From: Mimachlamys varia
Taxonomy: Eukaryota; Mollusca; Bivalvia; Pectinida; Pectinidae
Assembly (NCBI GenBank): GCA_947623455.1
Contig: OX392529.1
Coordinates: 55,199,186 to 55,263,185 of the forward strand
Length of the DNA stretch: 64,000 bases
Direction: 5' to 3'
The notes beneath the pieces were generated by a model, which was not told where the DNA came from, did no database searches, and saw nothing but the letters and a program-made list of their open reading frames with translations. A program made the translations under genes and the position numbers. This document shows positions 34,106 through 45,392 of the stretch, piece after piece (positions within the stretch are counted from its first letter, which is position 1; the number at the start of each line of letters is the position of its first letter).

Positions 34106-34745
34106 TATCGGAGGGACAAACAAGTGTTGAACCATTTTGTTTCCATGGTTGTTGGGATTGACAACTCTTGAGATAGCACAGTATCATGTGATGTTTGATT
34201 TGAGACCTGTTTTCCGATTGGCTGGTCACAGAGAACACCTATAGCTTTATTTGTCCTCTCATTGTGGTATTTATAATTGGATAAAAAAAAGGAAAAATTT
34301 TGTGAACATTTTGTCAATTGAAAAATGGGATTTGAATTAAGGTGTACCACCATACCTCAAAGTACACACCTCACTGGCCGAATCAATCGCTTTATCTCGC
34401 CGACAAAGATCTGGCATTGTATATTTCCGAAATTGTCTATAATATATTGTCCGACATCAAATTTAAAATCGCCATTACGTTTTAATGAAAACTAGAATTC
34501 ACAGCTTGTTTTTCCTCATAAATTGGAAATTCAAACAAACCACAACACAACTGTTGCACATAAAAGAAGAATGAATTCCTGTCAGGTTTCTTTAAACCAC
34601 AATAACACAGCAGTATTGCACATATGACACATTTTAAGTTTTCTTATTAATATAAAGGATACACAAAATTACTTATATTGCAATTTCTTTTACCATTATT
34701 GAATAATACCTGTCCTCATATTCTTTATTAAAACACATAACAGCT
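34106..34745. other. No gene seen
   Basis: AT-rich; no supported feature. Confidence 0.45.
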
Positions 34746-35138
34746 TTAAAGGCCCAATATACGTAACTTACAGCAAAACTTGAAGCGAAAATCAAGCCTA
34801 ATAACTTATTATATTCATAGATATAGTTAAGATTAGCTGATATCAGCAATATTCAAGATGAATTCTTACGCGGTTACCGGTACAGCAGTAGTTGAAACTC
34901 GGTATTTGTAAACACGCGTCCATTTTGAACCGTCTTCTACCTTCGGTTTGTTATTGAAGTGGGCCCCACCTGAATTATTTTTAGCTCTTTGGATTTTTCT
35001 GTCAAGAATTTCTTGTTAGTTACCGCTCAGGTTTACTTCGTTTTAGGCTTATTTTTGCATGGTTATTAACTGGATTTTTTGTCAGAATTTTTCAGAATCA
35101 CGAAAAAATTCCTGAAGTTACGTATATTGGGCCTTTAA
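34746..35138 (+). mobile_element. 393-bp TIR element (TIR393), copy 1
   Basis: Begins TTAAAGGCCCAATATACGTA and ends TACGTATATTGGGCCTTTAA, a terminal inverted repeat of about 20 bp with TTAA at both edges. A second copy of exactly the same length lies at 59606-59998, with few differences. No coding capacity, so it is a MITE-like non-autonomous element. Interior markers include gcggttaccggtacagcag and ttgttattgaagtgggcccc. Confidence 0.88.
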
Positions 35139-35854
35139 TATCCAGATTATGTGACACGTGTATATTCTAATATAAAAACAACACACTAAAAGCCGGAAAA
35201 TGTTCGAAAGTATGTAAGGGGAGAGACTGAAATCCATCAACTGAATGTGTATCTTTAACGAGCGGACAGATTATCGGAAGCTCAATTCTGTAATATTTAA
35301 GTTTATAATGACCTCTGTATAGCCATATCCAAGCCCATTTTCTTATCTGTTCAGGGACCATGTAAGTTAAATATGTTCGCTCTAAGCATTAAACCTATAA
35401 TATATTATACAAAGTACAATTTAATGGTCAAATTTAAGGAACTATCCGTTTCTAAATCTCATATTAAAATGCAAATATTTTGATAAGAGTTTGGTAATGG
35501 ACAACGCGGATATTTTACAGGTACATTTATTCACCTTTGCATAGTTTTACTTTCATACTTCGTAATTAACATCGTCCCGGATCAGTAAAAGGTCATTAGA
35601 CTTTAACTTTTGACCTTTTCAACTCATAAATAATTTTGGGCGAGTCTATGTTGGAACAGAAACAGTCCTGTACCATATTTGTTAGGATGTGTGTATCGCT
35701 TTCAGAATAAATCATGTTAACAAGCTTAAGACTAGAAATCTTACAAGTTCAAGATGATTTTTCTGAAATTAAGGATTAAGTAATAATGCTATGGTGAGAT
35801 AACCATCTCGTCTACATTGCCCCTTATCTAGATACCTGCAAGTGACCAGGGTGA
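35139..35854. other. No gene seen
   Basis: AT-rich; no supported feature. Confidence 0.45.
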
Positions 35855-36062
35855 TTGGGTCTTATTAACAGCGAGGGTCATTTAAGGACCTGCCAGGTTT
35901 TGGAGGTGGAAGAAAGCCAGAGCACCTTGAGAAAAACCACCGACCCATGGTAACCTAGCAACTGCCCCACGTGGGTTTTGAACTCGCATCCCAGAGGTGG
36001 TGGGCTAGTGGTAGAATATCGGGACACCTTAACAGCTTGGCCATCACGAGGCTCCAAATAGT
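35855..36062 (-). mobile_element. tRNA-derived SINE, family B, copy 2
   Basis: On the - strand: head CGTGATGGCCAAGCTGTTAA, B-box region GCGAGTTCAAAACCC, body GGTTTTTCTCAAGGTGCTCTGG and CTTCCACCTCCAAAACC, then the CCTTAAATGACCCTCGCTGTT tail. More diverged than the 23.7 kb copy. Confidence 0.78.
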
Positions 36063-36199
36063 GATTAGGCATATCCAGGGTGAATGAAACAATGGTAGTT
36101 ACTACTACCTGCTTGAAACTCAGCATTATGGGAATGGAATGACTGGTTCGCCTGTTGTCAGTACAATGTGAGTGAGTTGGGTGTTCTGTTGGGGCCTTC

Positions 36200-36386
36200 G
36201 GCAGTATACTTTAGTGCGGTAGCACTTTAAATCGGCAAAAGATCAGGACTATCACAAGGAGGTTTACACAAACATACAACAGACTCCCCAATACACTCGC
36301 ATCTACATCATATACACCGGTAGGCCGTCCTTAAATGACGCTTGCTGTTAATTGGATGTAAAAACAATCAAACCAAACCGAAATCA
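36200..36386 (+). mobile_element. SINE 3' half, family C (shares tail with family B)
   Basis: Contains gcggtagcactttaaatcgg, gatcaggactatcacaagga and ccggtaggccgtccttaaat, then tgctgttaattggatgtaaa and aacaatcaaaccaaacc. The final segment matches the family B tail while the body differs. The tRNA-like head is not evident. Confidence 0.65.
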
Positions 36387-38536
36387 ATCCAGGGTGACTG
36401 AGCTAATAAAGTGGTTTACATGGATTGATTTGTATTACGTAAATAATATGACGAGTACAGGTAATAGAGCTAACACTGTGCGTTATAGGTTCTGAAGACG
36501 ACACATCTAATGTGTTGAAACTAGTCAACATTTTTTATTAAAGCCGATTAACCCAGCAAGACGTTGTCATAGTCATCTTTACCTATTGATAACTGTGCAT
36601 TATAGTTGTGTGGATAGCGGGACCTACGCTCCTCCGCTGTAAAAAAATCTGTTTTCAAATATCTCTCTATATTCAATGATAGATTTTTATACTTGGTATC
36701 TGTACATGGACTGAAAACTATATATATCCATAGGATGTTGCCCATTGATTGTAATTGTGTACCAATACTTATAATATAATATTTTTACGTTGTTTTACCA
36801 ATATTGTGTTGTATAATAACGGTCCTTATTATCAATATAAACATGATGTCATTTCAGGTCTGAAATTAGAAAAAACCAATTTCATTATATTGGAACAGCA
36901 ACAGCACATTACACAGTTAAGGCTGGGTAGAAATTTCTTGCTTCGTTTATTGAAATTTTTCATCGCAAATAGATAATATTTTTTCCCTCGTTTTTTTTAC
37001 AGACTAAGCAAATGATAGGCAACTCACTGATTCAAAGTGTTGGGTTATTATAATGTAATGGAATAGCATTTTAGTGGCATTTCTACTTAACAGCAAAAGA
37101 AACAGGTGGGCTTATTGTCAAGCATGGGCTTATTGCTGAACAAATACAATAAGTATCATCCAAATGGATCAAAAACAAGCTCAAACAAATTTTATTTTAC
37201 CAATTTTGCCATAACGGTTATTTTATTTGATCATCGTATTTACCATGTAACAATATGACATGTGTAAGATAACAAGTTTTCATATCAAAAAAATTATTTG
37301 ATGTTGTTACGATGCATAACATCCTGAAAAATGACTTCTGAACACTGAATGAAATTGAAATGAAAACACACAATGAAATTTTACATTGATGTTGTATATC
37401 ATAATAATGATTAATTTATCCTTACCTTGTTGAGTTATAACTTCCAGGATTGATAAATATAATCCAAAATCTTCACAAAAATTTTCCACCAAACTTTGGA
37501 AATTAATTCTAAGACCTGGTCATTAGATGCCAGCACACAAAAAATATCAATTAGAACACATTAATTTATTAATCCACAGTATCCAGACAGGAGCTCACTG
37601 TTTCACTGTTCCAATCATTCACGATTAATGATATCTCTCAGGAAATAATAAATGAAAAATAAAATCCAATTTGGTTCCTGATCGTCTATGCAAAACTGAA
37701 GTTTATAATTTCACATCAAATGTAATCTCGTAAATTCTTTTGCATTCAGCAATTTTTTTCAAAATATCTTAAAGTTTTTATGTTAGACAATGCTTTAAAA
37801 TTGTTTCACTTCTTATGATAGGCCAAAACATGGCCCTTGCGAGTATACTTTAGTTGAAATCTGACATCCTTTTCAACATTTTCAAATCTCTGAAATATCA
37901 CATATAAAATTTAGGATTTTTTTTTTAAAAAGAATTACAGTTATGTGCAATGTTATTGATCTTAGCACATAAATTTGTCATTTCGCATTGCTAAACACCT
38001 GGATCATCAACCATCTTCAGATAAATCCAAAAAGTCTGATCAACATCAGTTTAGCAGCCATATTTAACACGAATTTGACTAGTCGGCAACAGAAACCGAC
38101 TCCCCTTTCCGACAATCACACTTGGAAGTAGAAGAAATAACACCAATGAAAATGTTCCACCGAAAAAACATACATCCGAAGTATCAGACTTTCTTGGTTC
38201 CATCTGAACTCCATGTGAGTCACAAGCTTTGAAATCACTATGCCGGGGATATAGAGGAATCAAACGGGGAAGTGACTGAGATCTTCTAAATCCATTTAAC
38301 AGGACCACCCACATTTAAACCACAAAATATTTCCACCATTGAATTTTACCATATTTAAATTGTCTTTTAAAAGCTTCAAATGTCAAGGTCTGCAGAATGT
38401 TTTGTGTATTTTTTAATGAAAAATGTTTTTTTGAAATATGACTGTTTTCACGGCGACCCCATTACAAGCCCCATTCTGCCAGTTTTTAGATTCTTGTATA
38501 TGACGTCTTATCTTTTGCCCTCCTTGTATTTTTTAG
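36387..38536. other. No gene seen
   Basis: AT-rich. An 87-codon - strand frame at 38051-38314 (MWVVLLNGFRRSQSLPRLIP...) has a hydrophobic stretch but no splice support. Confidence 0.4.
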
Positions 38537-38595
38537 CTATGTGCGCGGACCACCCAAGCTTGCAGAGATCCCTGGTTCATATAGCCATAGTATAG
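38537..38595 (+). CDS. Possible 59-nt internal exon
   Basis: Preceded by a strong pyrimidine tract (cccctccttgtattttttag type) and followed by TATAG|GTGTAT. One frame is open throughout and reads YVRGPPKLAEIPGSYSHSI, entering with two bases needed upstream and leaving one base. Short length makes a chance match likely. Confidence 0.2.
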
Positions 38596-39137
38596 GTGTA
38601 TGTCAGCACCCAGTCCTCCAAGACTGAAAAAGAGTGACTACCCCGAAGTTTAAGGTCAAACCAGAGTCATCGCAGATATACCCAAACCATTCATTACACC
38701 CAGTGATTTTTAAAAAAAAATTTAAAATCTTTTATAATGGAAGAGGTTAAGTTTTCTTTAAAAGATCACAGAACTATTCTTCAAAACCATACAAGTGTAT
38801 ACAGTCAGGTTTTTCTCGATGACTCGGTTCTATTATCTAAAGTTAATGGTAGGAATCGGCTGACAAAGACCCAATAGAACACACCAATGGGTAAAGAATA
38901 TACCATAAATAATTGTCGCGTGCACGCAATGACAACATGATGTATCTGTTGGACAGGTCAATGTGAACAGCTGACGGGTACATGCAAAACTTTGTTCTAT
39001 AAACAACGCATTTTCGCATAATGCATTTTCAAATGTGACATTAGCTCCATGGACATATCACCTAACATCTTGATTTGTAAAACCATGATGCAGCGTCTGG
39101 TTGATTTTAAAACAAAAGAAATCTCTTGATATTAATA
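38596..39137. other. No gene seen
   Basis: No supported feature. Confidence 0.4.
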
Positions 39138-39312
39138 TTTTGAAAATGAACAAGTTTTTTTTAAAAGAAAAGAGAAATGAAAAGTAAATGCTTCTATTTT
39201 CTAGGGCTTTGAAATGAATAAATGCATTTTGAAGATGAACAAGTCTTTTTTAAAAGAAAAGAGAAATGAAAAGTAAATGCTGCTATTTTCTAGGTCTTTG
39301 AAATGAATAAAT
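39138..39312. repeat. About 87-bp tandem duplication
   Basis: Two copies of ttttgaa(g)atgaacaagt...aaaagaaaagagaaatgaaaa gtaaatgct...ctattttctagg, then ctttgaaatgaataaatgc. Confidence 0.85.
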
Positions 39313-39436
39313 GCTGTTGAATTGATTCCAATTTCAAACAATATTGTAAGAATGTGTCAGAATGTGATTTTTTTCAGGAGAACAAAAGCACAAGTGATGG
39401 TGTTGAATGACACATGGTATTCAATGGGAAACAATT

Positions 39437-39625
39437 CAATAAATAATAATAATAATAATTTGAGGTTCTTATATACCGCTTTATCACAACCTAAAGGTTG
39501 CCTCAAAGCGGTTCATAAATTATCATCTGTGGTTATAGGGCCTAGGAACGAGCCAATATCGTTCTCAACTCCCTGGGGACATACAACTAGTGCTGCCATC
39601 TCGGCGCTCACAGCTAGTATTCTAA
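39437..39625 (-). mobile_element. SINE family D, copy 2, 5'-truncated with (ATT)n tail
   Basis: On the - strand the body matches the 26.95 kb copy and ends GCGGTATATAAGAACCTCAA followed by (ATT)n at 39437-39459. The tRNA-like head is missing, as expected from incomplete reverse transcription. The ATT tail resembles LINE-mobilised SINEs. Confidence 0.72.
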
Positions 39626-41161
39626 TTCTCAAATATTACTTTGCAATTTCAACTCTTCAATATTTTTGTCAAGAAAAAGTAATTATTTGAAAATTTTACA
39701 TTTGCTTTGATTGGTCAATCAGATTAATATGTTTCAAGATGTGAACAATAAATGAATCGTTTATAACACAAAACTCATCACTTTTATAAATCTTATAACA
39801 ATCTATATCTTTCTACTACAAATTTATCTTTCATCGTATTTCTCACTGCAATAACTGTAGAAAAAACCAAGTCACACAAGCATGATTAACACATTTCGTA
39901 ATGTTAGGTTTTAGAAAATTATGTTTACAAAAGGGAAATAAATGGTGATTAGGATCCAAACTGGATACCTAAACAATTTAACGAAAATTATAAATACAGT
40001 TGCACTAATGCATAAACAATGGCGTTTCGCAATTCCATCTGTTTGCCAAAGAGCGTGATTGTTTACGTTCGTAGAGTGGCGAGGTTGATCTCTAATAGAC
40101 AAGTACTACAACAGCGACAGGGTTACTTACCTAAATTTCTCCTTACTGTCTGTTTTATATTACAATGAAAGTTAGTTAAAACCGCAATTTATTTTATTTT
40201 CTTTTAAACAAAAGAGTATTTCTTCATTTTGTCAAGTACAATGTCATATCCAGGTTTTGTAAATTTCCCTGAAAAACAAACCTCTTTCTACCTACTTTAA
40301 CTGGTCAAAATATTGACAATAAGACACAGTCTGAAAGGCAGAGGAATTAAAATGCAGCCTTTATTGTTTGAAATTGGCCATATATTTACATTTTATGCAG
40401 TAAATGGCTAATGCAAGAGGTAGCATTTTCTTATTCATCATAATTAGCGCCCCCTCCTTCTATAAGTGCCCCTCCCCCTTTCAGCGGAGGTATCAAAATT
40501 ATATAAGAGCCTCTACTAATCTTAACACAACTGAATTGATTCTATTTTCTTTTCGTTATCCTATTAAGCCCCCCCCCCCCTCCTTTGAACCATTTGTTTT
40601 TGGTGCCCTGGGCGCTAATTACGGCGAATACGATACTTAATTTATATTGAAATTACGATTTCAGAAATCTGAAGTGAGAGTTTAATTGATCTACTTCTAA
40701 TGAAATTTCTTCTTATTGTATTTTTTAGAATTTTTTTTTCTGGGAAATCATTCGAATGAGATGTCCTGGTTTGATGAAGTAGTGAGAATTACTTGGGATG
40801 ATTCAAGAGGATTTTACAATAGGATTTCTGCTACAATACCATCAATTTAGTCTGTACAATGTGTTAACAGACTTTTAGTTTTTTCCCAGTTAGCTAGCTG
40901 TATGCTATATTTTAACTCAACTGTTCTAAGACGGATCTGTCTAGGGTTTAAGTTTCAGCTGTCTATTTTTTATACCACTTGATATGCCCGGTGGGTTTAT
41001 ATAAGGAATAACAGCCCTTTGTTTTTCCCCGCAGAGGTTAGCCAGTCGGGGGTTCAAGTCAGGGTAAAATCATTCAATGGAATACACCATATGTTACGGG
41101 GTTGAACTTTGACCTGCTGTTGTGTTTTCCTCCAACTTGCCTGGTTTTATCATCCCTGCAG
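39626..41161. other. No gene seen; small exon-like signal and a C tract
   Basis: (C)12 at 40569-40580. A 29-nt segment at about 41036-41064 follows gtttttccccgcag and precedes GGTAAAA, but it also resembles a decayed B box (gggggttcaagtc), so I do not call it an exon. Confidence 0.4.
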
Positions 41162-41311
41162 TCAGCAGCCGTAACAACATCCAGTGCCTGTATTAACACA
41201 GTATCTGTTGCCTTGTACATCAGCACCGCTATTAACGCGACTATCTTCATCTACATCCTCATCAACCTTTCTCTGGGCTGTCTACCTACAGTTCCACTGA
41301 TATCTGTGTAG
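41162..41311 (+). CDS. Candidate terminal exon with one membrane segment (49 codons)
   Basis: Follows ggttttatcatccctgcag and reads in phase 0 to TAG. The protein starts SAAVTTSSACINTVSV, then ALYISTAINATIFIYILINL, a hydrophobic helix-length segment, then SLGCLPTVPLISV. Codon choice is exon-like (TAC ATC AGC ACC, ACT ATC TTC ATC TAC ATC CTC ATC AAC). The helix loosely recalls the seventh helix of rhodopsin-type receptors but lacks NPxxY, so I do not assign a family. An aataaa lies about 430 bp downstream. Confidence 0.4.
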   Translation, partial: SAAVTTSSACINTVSVALYISTAINATIFIYILINLSLGCLPTVPLISV

Positions 41312-41388
41312 AGTGGCAAATGACAGGTATACTTGAGAGGGGGGGCACCTGAAGTACCTACGTCATTCATGACAGGTATAATTATACT

Positions 41389-41404
41389 GGGGGGGGGGGG
41401 GGGG
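41389..41404 (+). repeat. (G)16 homopolymer
   Basis: Uninterrupted 16 G followed by aggacacacacc; another G-rich run lies just upstream at 41339-41345. Confidence 0.95.
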
Positions 41405-41502
41405 AGGACACACACCTGAAGTACAGAAGACTCGACTTAATATCACATTCATCTTTATATCATGTTTTTCCCAAGCAACATTTTTCTCGATATATAATCT
41501 AC

Positions 41503-41688
41503 GTAATTTCATTTGGTTAATATCATGTATTTTGAGGTGAATTCTTCTTAATATCATGGTTTTTTTTAATCAATCACATAAAATATCCAGAAAATGTAAT
41601 TTCATTTGGTTAATATCATGTATTTTGAGGTGAATTCTTCTTAATATCATGGTTTTTTTTAATCAATCACATAAAATATCCAGAAAAT
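41503..41688. repeat. 93-bp tandem duplication
   Basis: Two nearly identical copies (41503-41595, 41596-41688) with gtaatttcatttggttaata and ttgaggtgaattcttcttaa. Confidence 0.92.
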
Positions 41689-42069
41689 GATGTCATTTCC
41701 ATTGATTTCAGATACAACTTATACAAAATGTTGCATAGAAAATAAAAAATTAACCCCAAAATTGTTTTTTAATTGAAATAATGTTATCTTTTTATATTGA
41801 AACATATGTACATTGAATAGCTTACTTTTAGTTATGGAGATTGGAAATGCACTAGATTTAGTGGAAAAACATGTTTCTCATAATGTCACATTCCTGTTAA
41901 TATCGTGGTTTTTGTCAGACAAATGCAACATGATATAAAGAGGAGAGCACTGTACCTACATCATGCATCAATTGTAACTGCCTCATCCCAAATATGTTGA
42001 ACTTCATTTTAGTCCTCAATCTTGTGTACTTATCATGACTGCCATTAACTTAAATCGTCATGACTACCC
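41689..42069. other. No gene seen
   Basis: AT-rich; a decayed third partial copy of the preceding unit may lie near 41895-41940 (ttaatatcgtggtttttgtc). Confidence 0.4.
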
Positions 42070-42078
42070 TATCAGATA

Positions 42079-42326
42079 TAATATAAACGTTATTTATTTT
42101 ACAACAATTATGAAACAAGTTATACAACTTATATTGATCACTATTGTTGGCCCCGATGTTAGCGTGCGAAGGTCTTATTGCGGGAAGAAACCGGAGTACC
42201 AGGAGAAAACCAATGTGGTCGGGCAGGTGACCCAAAACATTTTCATGTCCGGTCCGGTCGGGGAATAGAACCACAGCCACCTTGGTGAAAGACAAGTGCT
42301 CCATCCACTGCACCACCCGACCGCCA
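42079..42326 (-). mobile_element. Full-length tRNA-derived SINE, family E, with target-site duplication
   Basis: On the - strand: head GGTCGGGTGGTGCAGTGGAT (A box TGGTGCAGTGG), then CTGTGGTTCTATTCCCC (B box, two mismatches), body TCTCCTGGTACTCCGGTTTC, tail GTTTCATAATTGTTGTAAAA. TATCAGATA flanks it exactly at 42070-42078 and 42327-42335. A 5'-truncated copy lies at 61.7 kb. The 78- and 88-codon frames over it are artefacts. Confidence 0.88.
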
Positions 42327-42335
42327 TATCAGATA

Positions 42336-45319
42336 ATCATGATCAAAATTAATCATATTCCTCATGATTGCCATCACTTTGGAGTCACGTAATCATTTTT
42401 ATCATAATTATTTCATCAATTATAATCATCAAATGAGATTAGTAGTCCAAGGTGAAAATGTTTACAATTAAGATATGATACCACAATTATAGCCCCCCCC
42501 CCCCCCAAAAAAAAACAAGTAAAAAGTGGCCTTTCTATTATCTACAACAAAGCTTAATTTCTCAAAATTCAACAAATTTTGAGTGAAAAAGGCTGAATTC
42601 CTAAAAGAATTGTTCACAATAGGTAGTGGAACCATCCCTGTATGGATATCCGTTCCTTGTCTCTATGCTTGGTCAGGCAGAACAAGAGAACATTCTGTAA
42701 TTGTGTGTTAAACATCTCCCCATTTATTAGACTGTTTTGTGTACCTAATTCTTGTTGATTGTTATCGCCGTAATTAATCTACGTCAACAATGCTATAATG
42801 CCAAACAGCTCAAGGAATCACCATACAAAAAAAAAAAAAACTGAATGGCACTAAATACGAAGTCCGAACAAAACATGACACAAAAAAGGTTGAATTGCGA
42901 TTCCGTTGAATACCGTTACAATAAGTTGCTATGTAGCGTGAGCGTTGTGCCCAGTAATTACCCCTCCCCTTGTGAACAAGTGGGACCTTTGATCATCGGC
43001 TGAAAGGGTCGTATCTTGGATTAAATGGCCATCTTCGTTGCAACGAAGCGTGAATGACCTTGGGTACTGAAATGTTGACCTTTAACTTTAACAAGAGAAA
43101 GTCACGTCTTAAGACGATTTTTTAATTTCTAAAGTGTCCTTTTCAATACTAGAATGACAAAGTAGTCCTTTTTATTGATCTTGAGAAGAAATTTAGAAGA
43201 TTTGTACCACAATCATAGTCCTATACTTTAAGAATTTTATTGTACAAAATAGTCAAAAGAAAGGGAAAATTCAGTCAAATTAACATCAACTCAACATGTT
43301 ACCCAAAGAACCTGACCAAGGTTTTATTTCTATTTTTTTCCAGTTTCTATTCAAGGCATATTTGTATAAATTACTGAAAATCGACTCAAGATCTGTGGTT
43401 TTGTCATAGAATAATCCTTGTGATGTCATCCGATCCTGCGGTTGATGTCATTTCCTTTTGGTATACTGATTTGCATTTAAATCTGAATAGATCTTTTTTC
43501 ATTTCATTTAATATATTCATTTCGTAATTCAACACTTTGTTTGTTTTGCTTATTTAAGTAAACTAATATAGGCTTATATATTTTGAAAACCTTTCAAAAT
43601 TTAAAACTTTTCAATTCATGGTTGAAATGTTTGTTTTCATTCCATCAATTTCATTAGGAACATCAAAGGATGAACCTTGATACAAACAAATAAATAAATA
43701 AATAGTACAATGATAATTTCTCCATACGCTGCACAAGCATTGCACCAAGAACATCAACACCTGGTTGAACGAAAAGATTTTTGTAAGAAAAGATTGGGTT
43801 TTTTTCCCCTCATACATACTTAAAACCTTTTTAAGTGTCAAAGCAGAAGGCAACAAATACGAAAATTCCTACTTTATATTCGAGAAATAACCGATGCAAA
43901 CATCCGTGCCAATTGATGCGTGGGTGCGACAAACTTGTACTTTAGTTGAATCCAGGTGTACCAGTATCTTACCTGAGATTGCATACTACTTAAGACACAG
44001 AACCCTAGTACAGGTGAGATATTTATATATATAGGGGTCTCTCTGCAGGGGAAAGGGTTCGGGCAATTCTGAATATGTATAGAATATTTATTAAACCATA
44101 ACGGCAATATATGTCAGGTTGGATATCTCACCTAGACCCCAAAACAGATCTCTATATAAATCAAACTTACTGTATATGGTACATGTGTAGATTGATAACA
44201 ATTTGCATCTATTTCAAAAGAAGGAAGTAGAAATTATCTCAAACAGCATTCTAAAACATGACTAAACTTAAAAAGTTGGTTGAAAGTGATGCAAATCTTT
44301 TGTTTTAATTTTCGCTAATTAGGGTTCATTTGCTTGAAACAGGAATGAAAAGGTTTTGCATTTGGAACAAAAAAAAAATATTTGAAACATTTTTCTTCTT
44401 ATTCCCCCTAAAGGGACCCAGTAAAAAAATTCCCCTACAAAGTTTATGCCCAGACATCCGTCTTTCTCCATTTACAAATCCCCGGACAGGAAACTGACAA
44501 CTGCAGCTGTGAATTCATACAATCTGCTTTTGTTAATAATTTTCCAATTTCATTCCATGTAATATACCTTATTATTCAGAACCATATAGAAAGAGTTTGA
44601 AAGAAACCCACCCCCTAACAGGATGAAAGTGAAAGAGCAGGGTAGCTCTTCAGAAAATATTTATCCATTTTGAAAAGAAATTGCCTCCATTTTGTGAAAC
44701 ATTCCATGGCAACCGAATGGCCGTTTGTGAAGATAAAAAAAAAATTCTTGGCAGCAAAAATAGGAAACTGTGTCTACATATGCTGTACTAATAGATGATC
44801 GCAGGGCAGAAAAAAATGTGGAAATGATTTGTGAAAGTTTAAGGAAAGTGACATCACTGAAAAATGTAGCTCTTTTCCAGACATTTTCAAAAAGAAATCA
44901 CAAAAATATCCTTTTTTTCTCTCTCAAGTTGTAGACTTCTGAAATGATTTCAGTTTATGATTCATATAAATAACTTCAATATGTTACACAAATTATGAAT
45001 TAATCATCAATAAATTATTAGTGAAATATATGACATAAAAGATAAAAATAAGCATGCCAGTCAAAACTCACCAGGCGCTCTCTGAGTATAAGGTTCAAGA
45101 TTATGGTGCTATCAAGATCAACATTTGTCAGATATACAACATAAGTATGACCACAAACATTCTAATACACAAACAGGTTACAATTTAATCTTTTTGTTTT
45201 TGAAGTGTCAAAACTTGAAGTAACAATAACCATTCAAAACAACAAAACAAAACTGTATCTGCCGCTGTTCGTCACAGACCAATCTTTGCCAACATTTTAT
45301 TCATTCATTCATTCATTTT
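42336..45319. other. AT-rich, no gene seen; (C)14 tract
   Basis: (C)14 at 42493-42506 followed by an A run. No splice-bounded coding frame was recognised. Confidence 0.45.
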
Positions 45320-45392
45320 CATCTAATTAGACTGACACTTTGTTAAAAGCCGCCGTCCCGGAAGACAGACACCGCAGCTAGGTGTCACGACA
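45320..45392 (+). promoter_or_regulatory. Possible non-coding first exon with donor
   Basis: A CpG-richer stretch (aaagccgccgtcccggaaga) ends at ACGACA|GTAAGTATT, a good donor. An (ATTC)n microsatellite lies just upstream at 45300-45316. No partner exon found. Confidence 0.2.

Noticed and set aside
38051..38314. 87-codon - strand frame with a hydrophobic stretch
   Set aside because: No splice sites or start context in agreement, and composition changes through the frame.
41036..41064. 29-nt microexon after gtttttccccgcag
   Set aside because: The segment contains a B-box-like gggggttcaagtc and may be a decayed SINE head; no frame link to the 41162 exon was shown.
41162..41311. Seventh helix of a G-protein-coupled receptor
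   Set aside because: The helix length and Asn position are suggestive, but NPxxY and a palmitoylation-type tail are missing, so no family was assigned.
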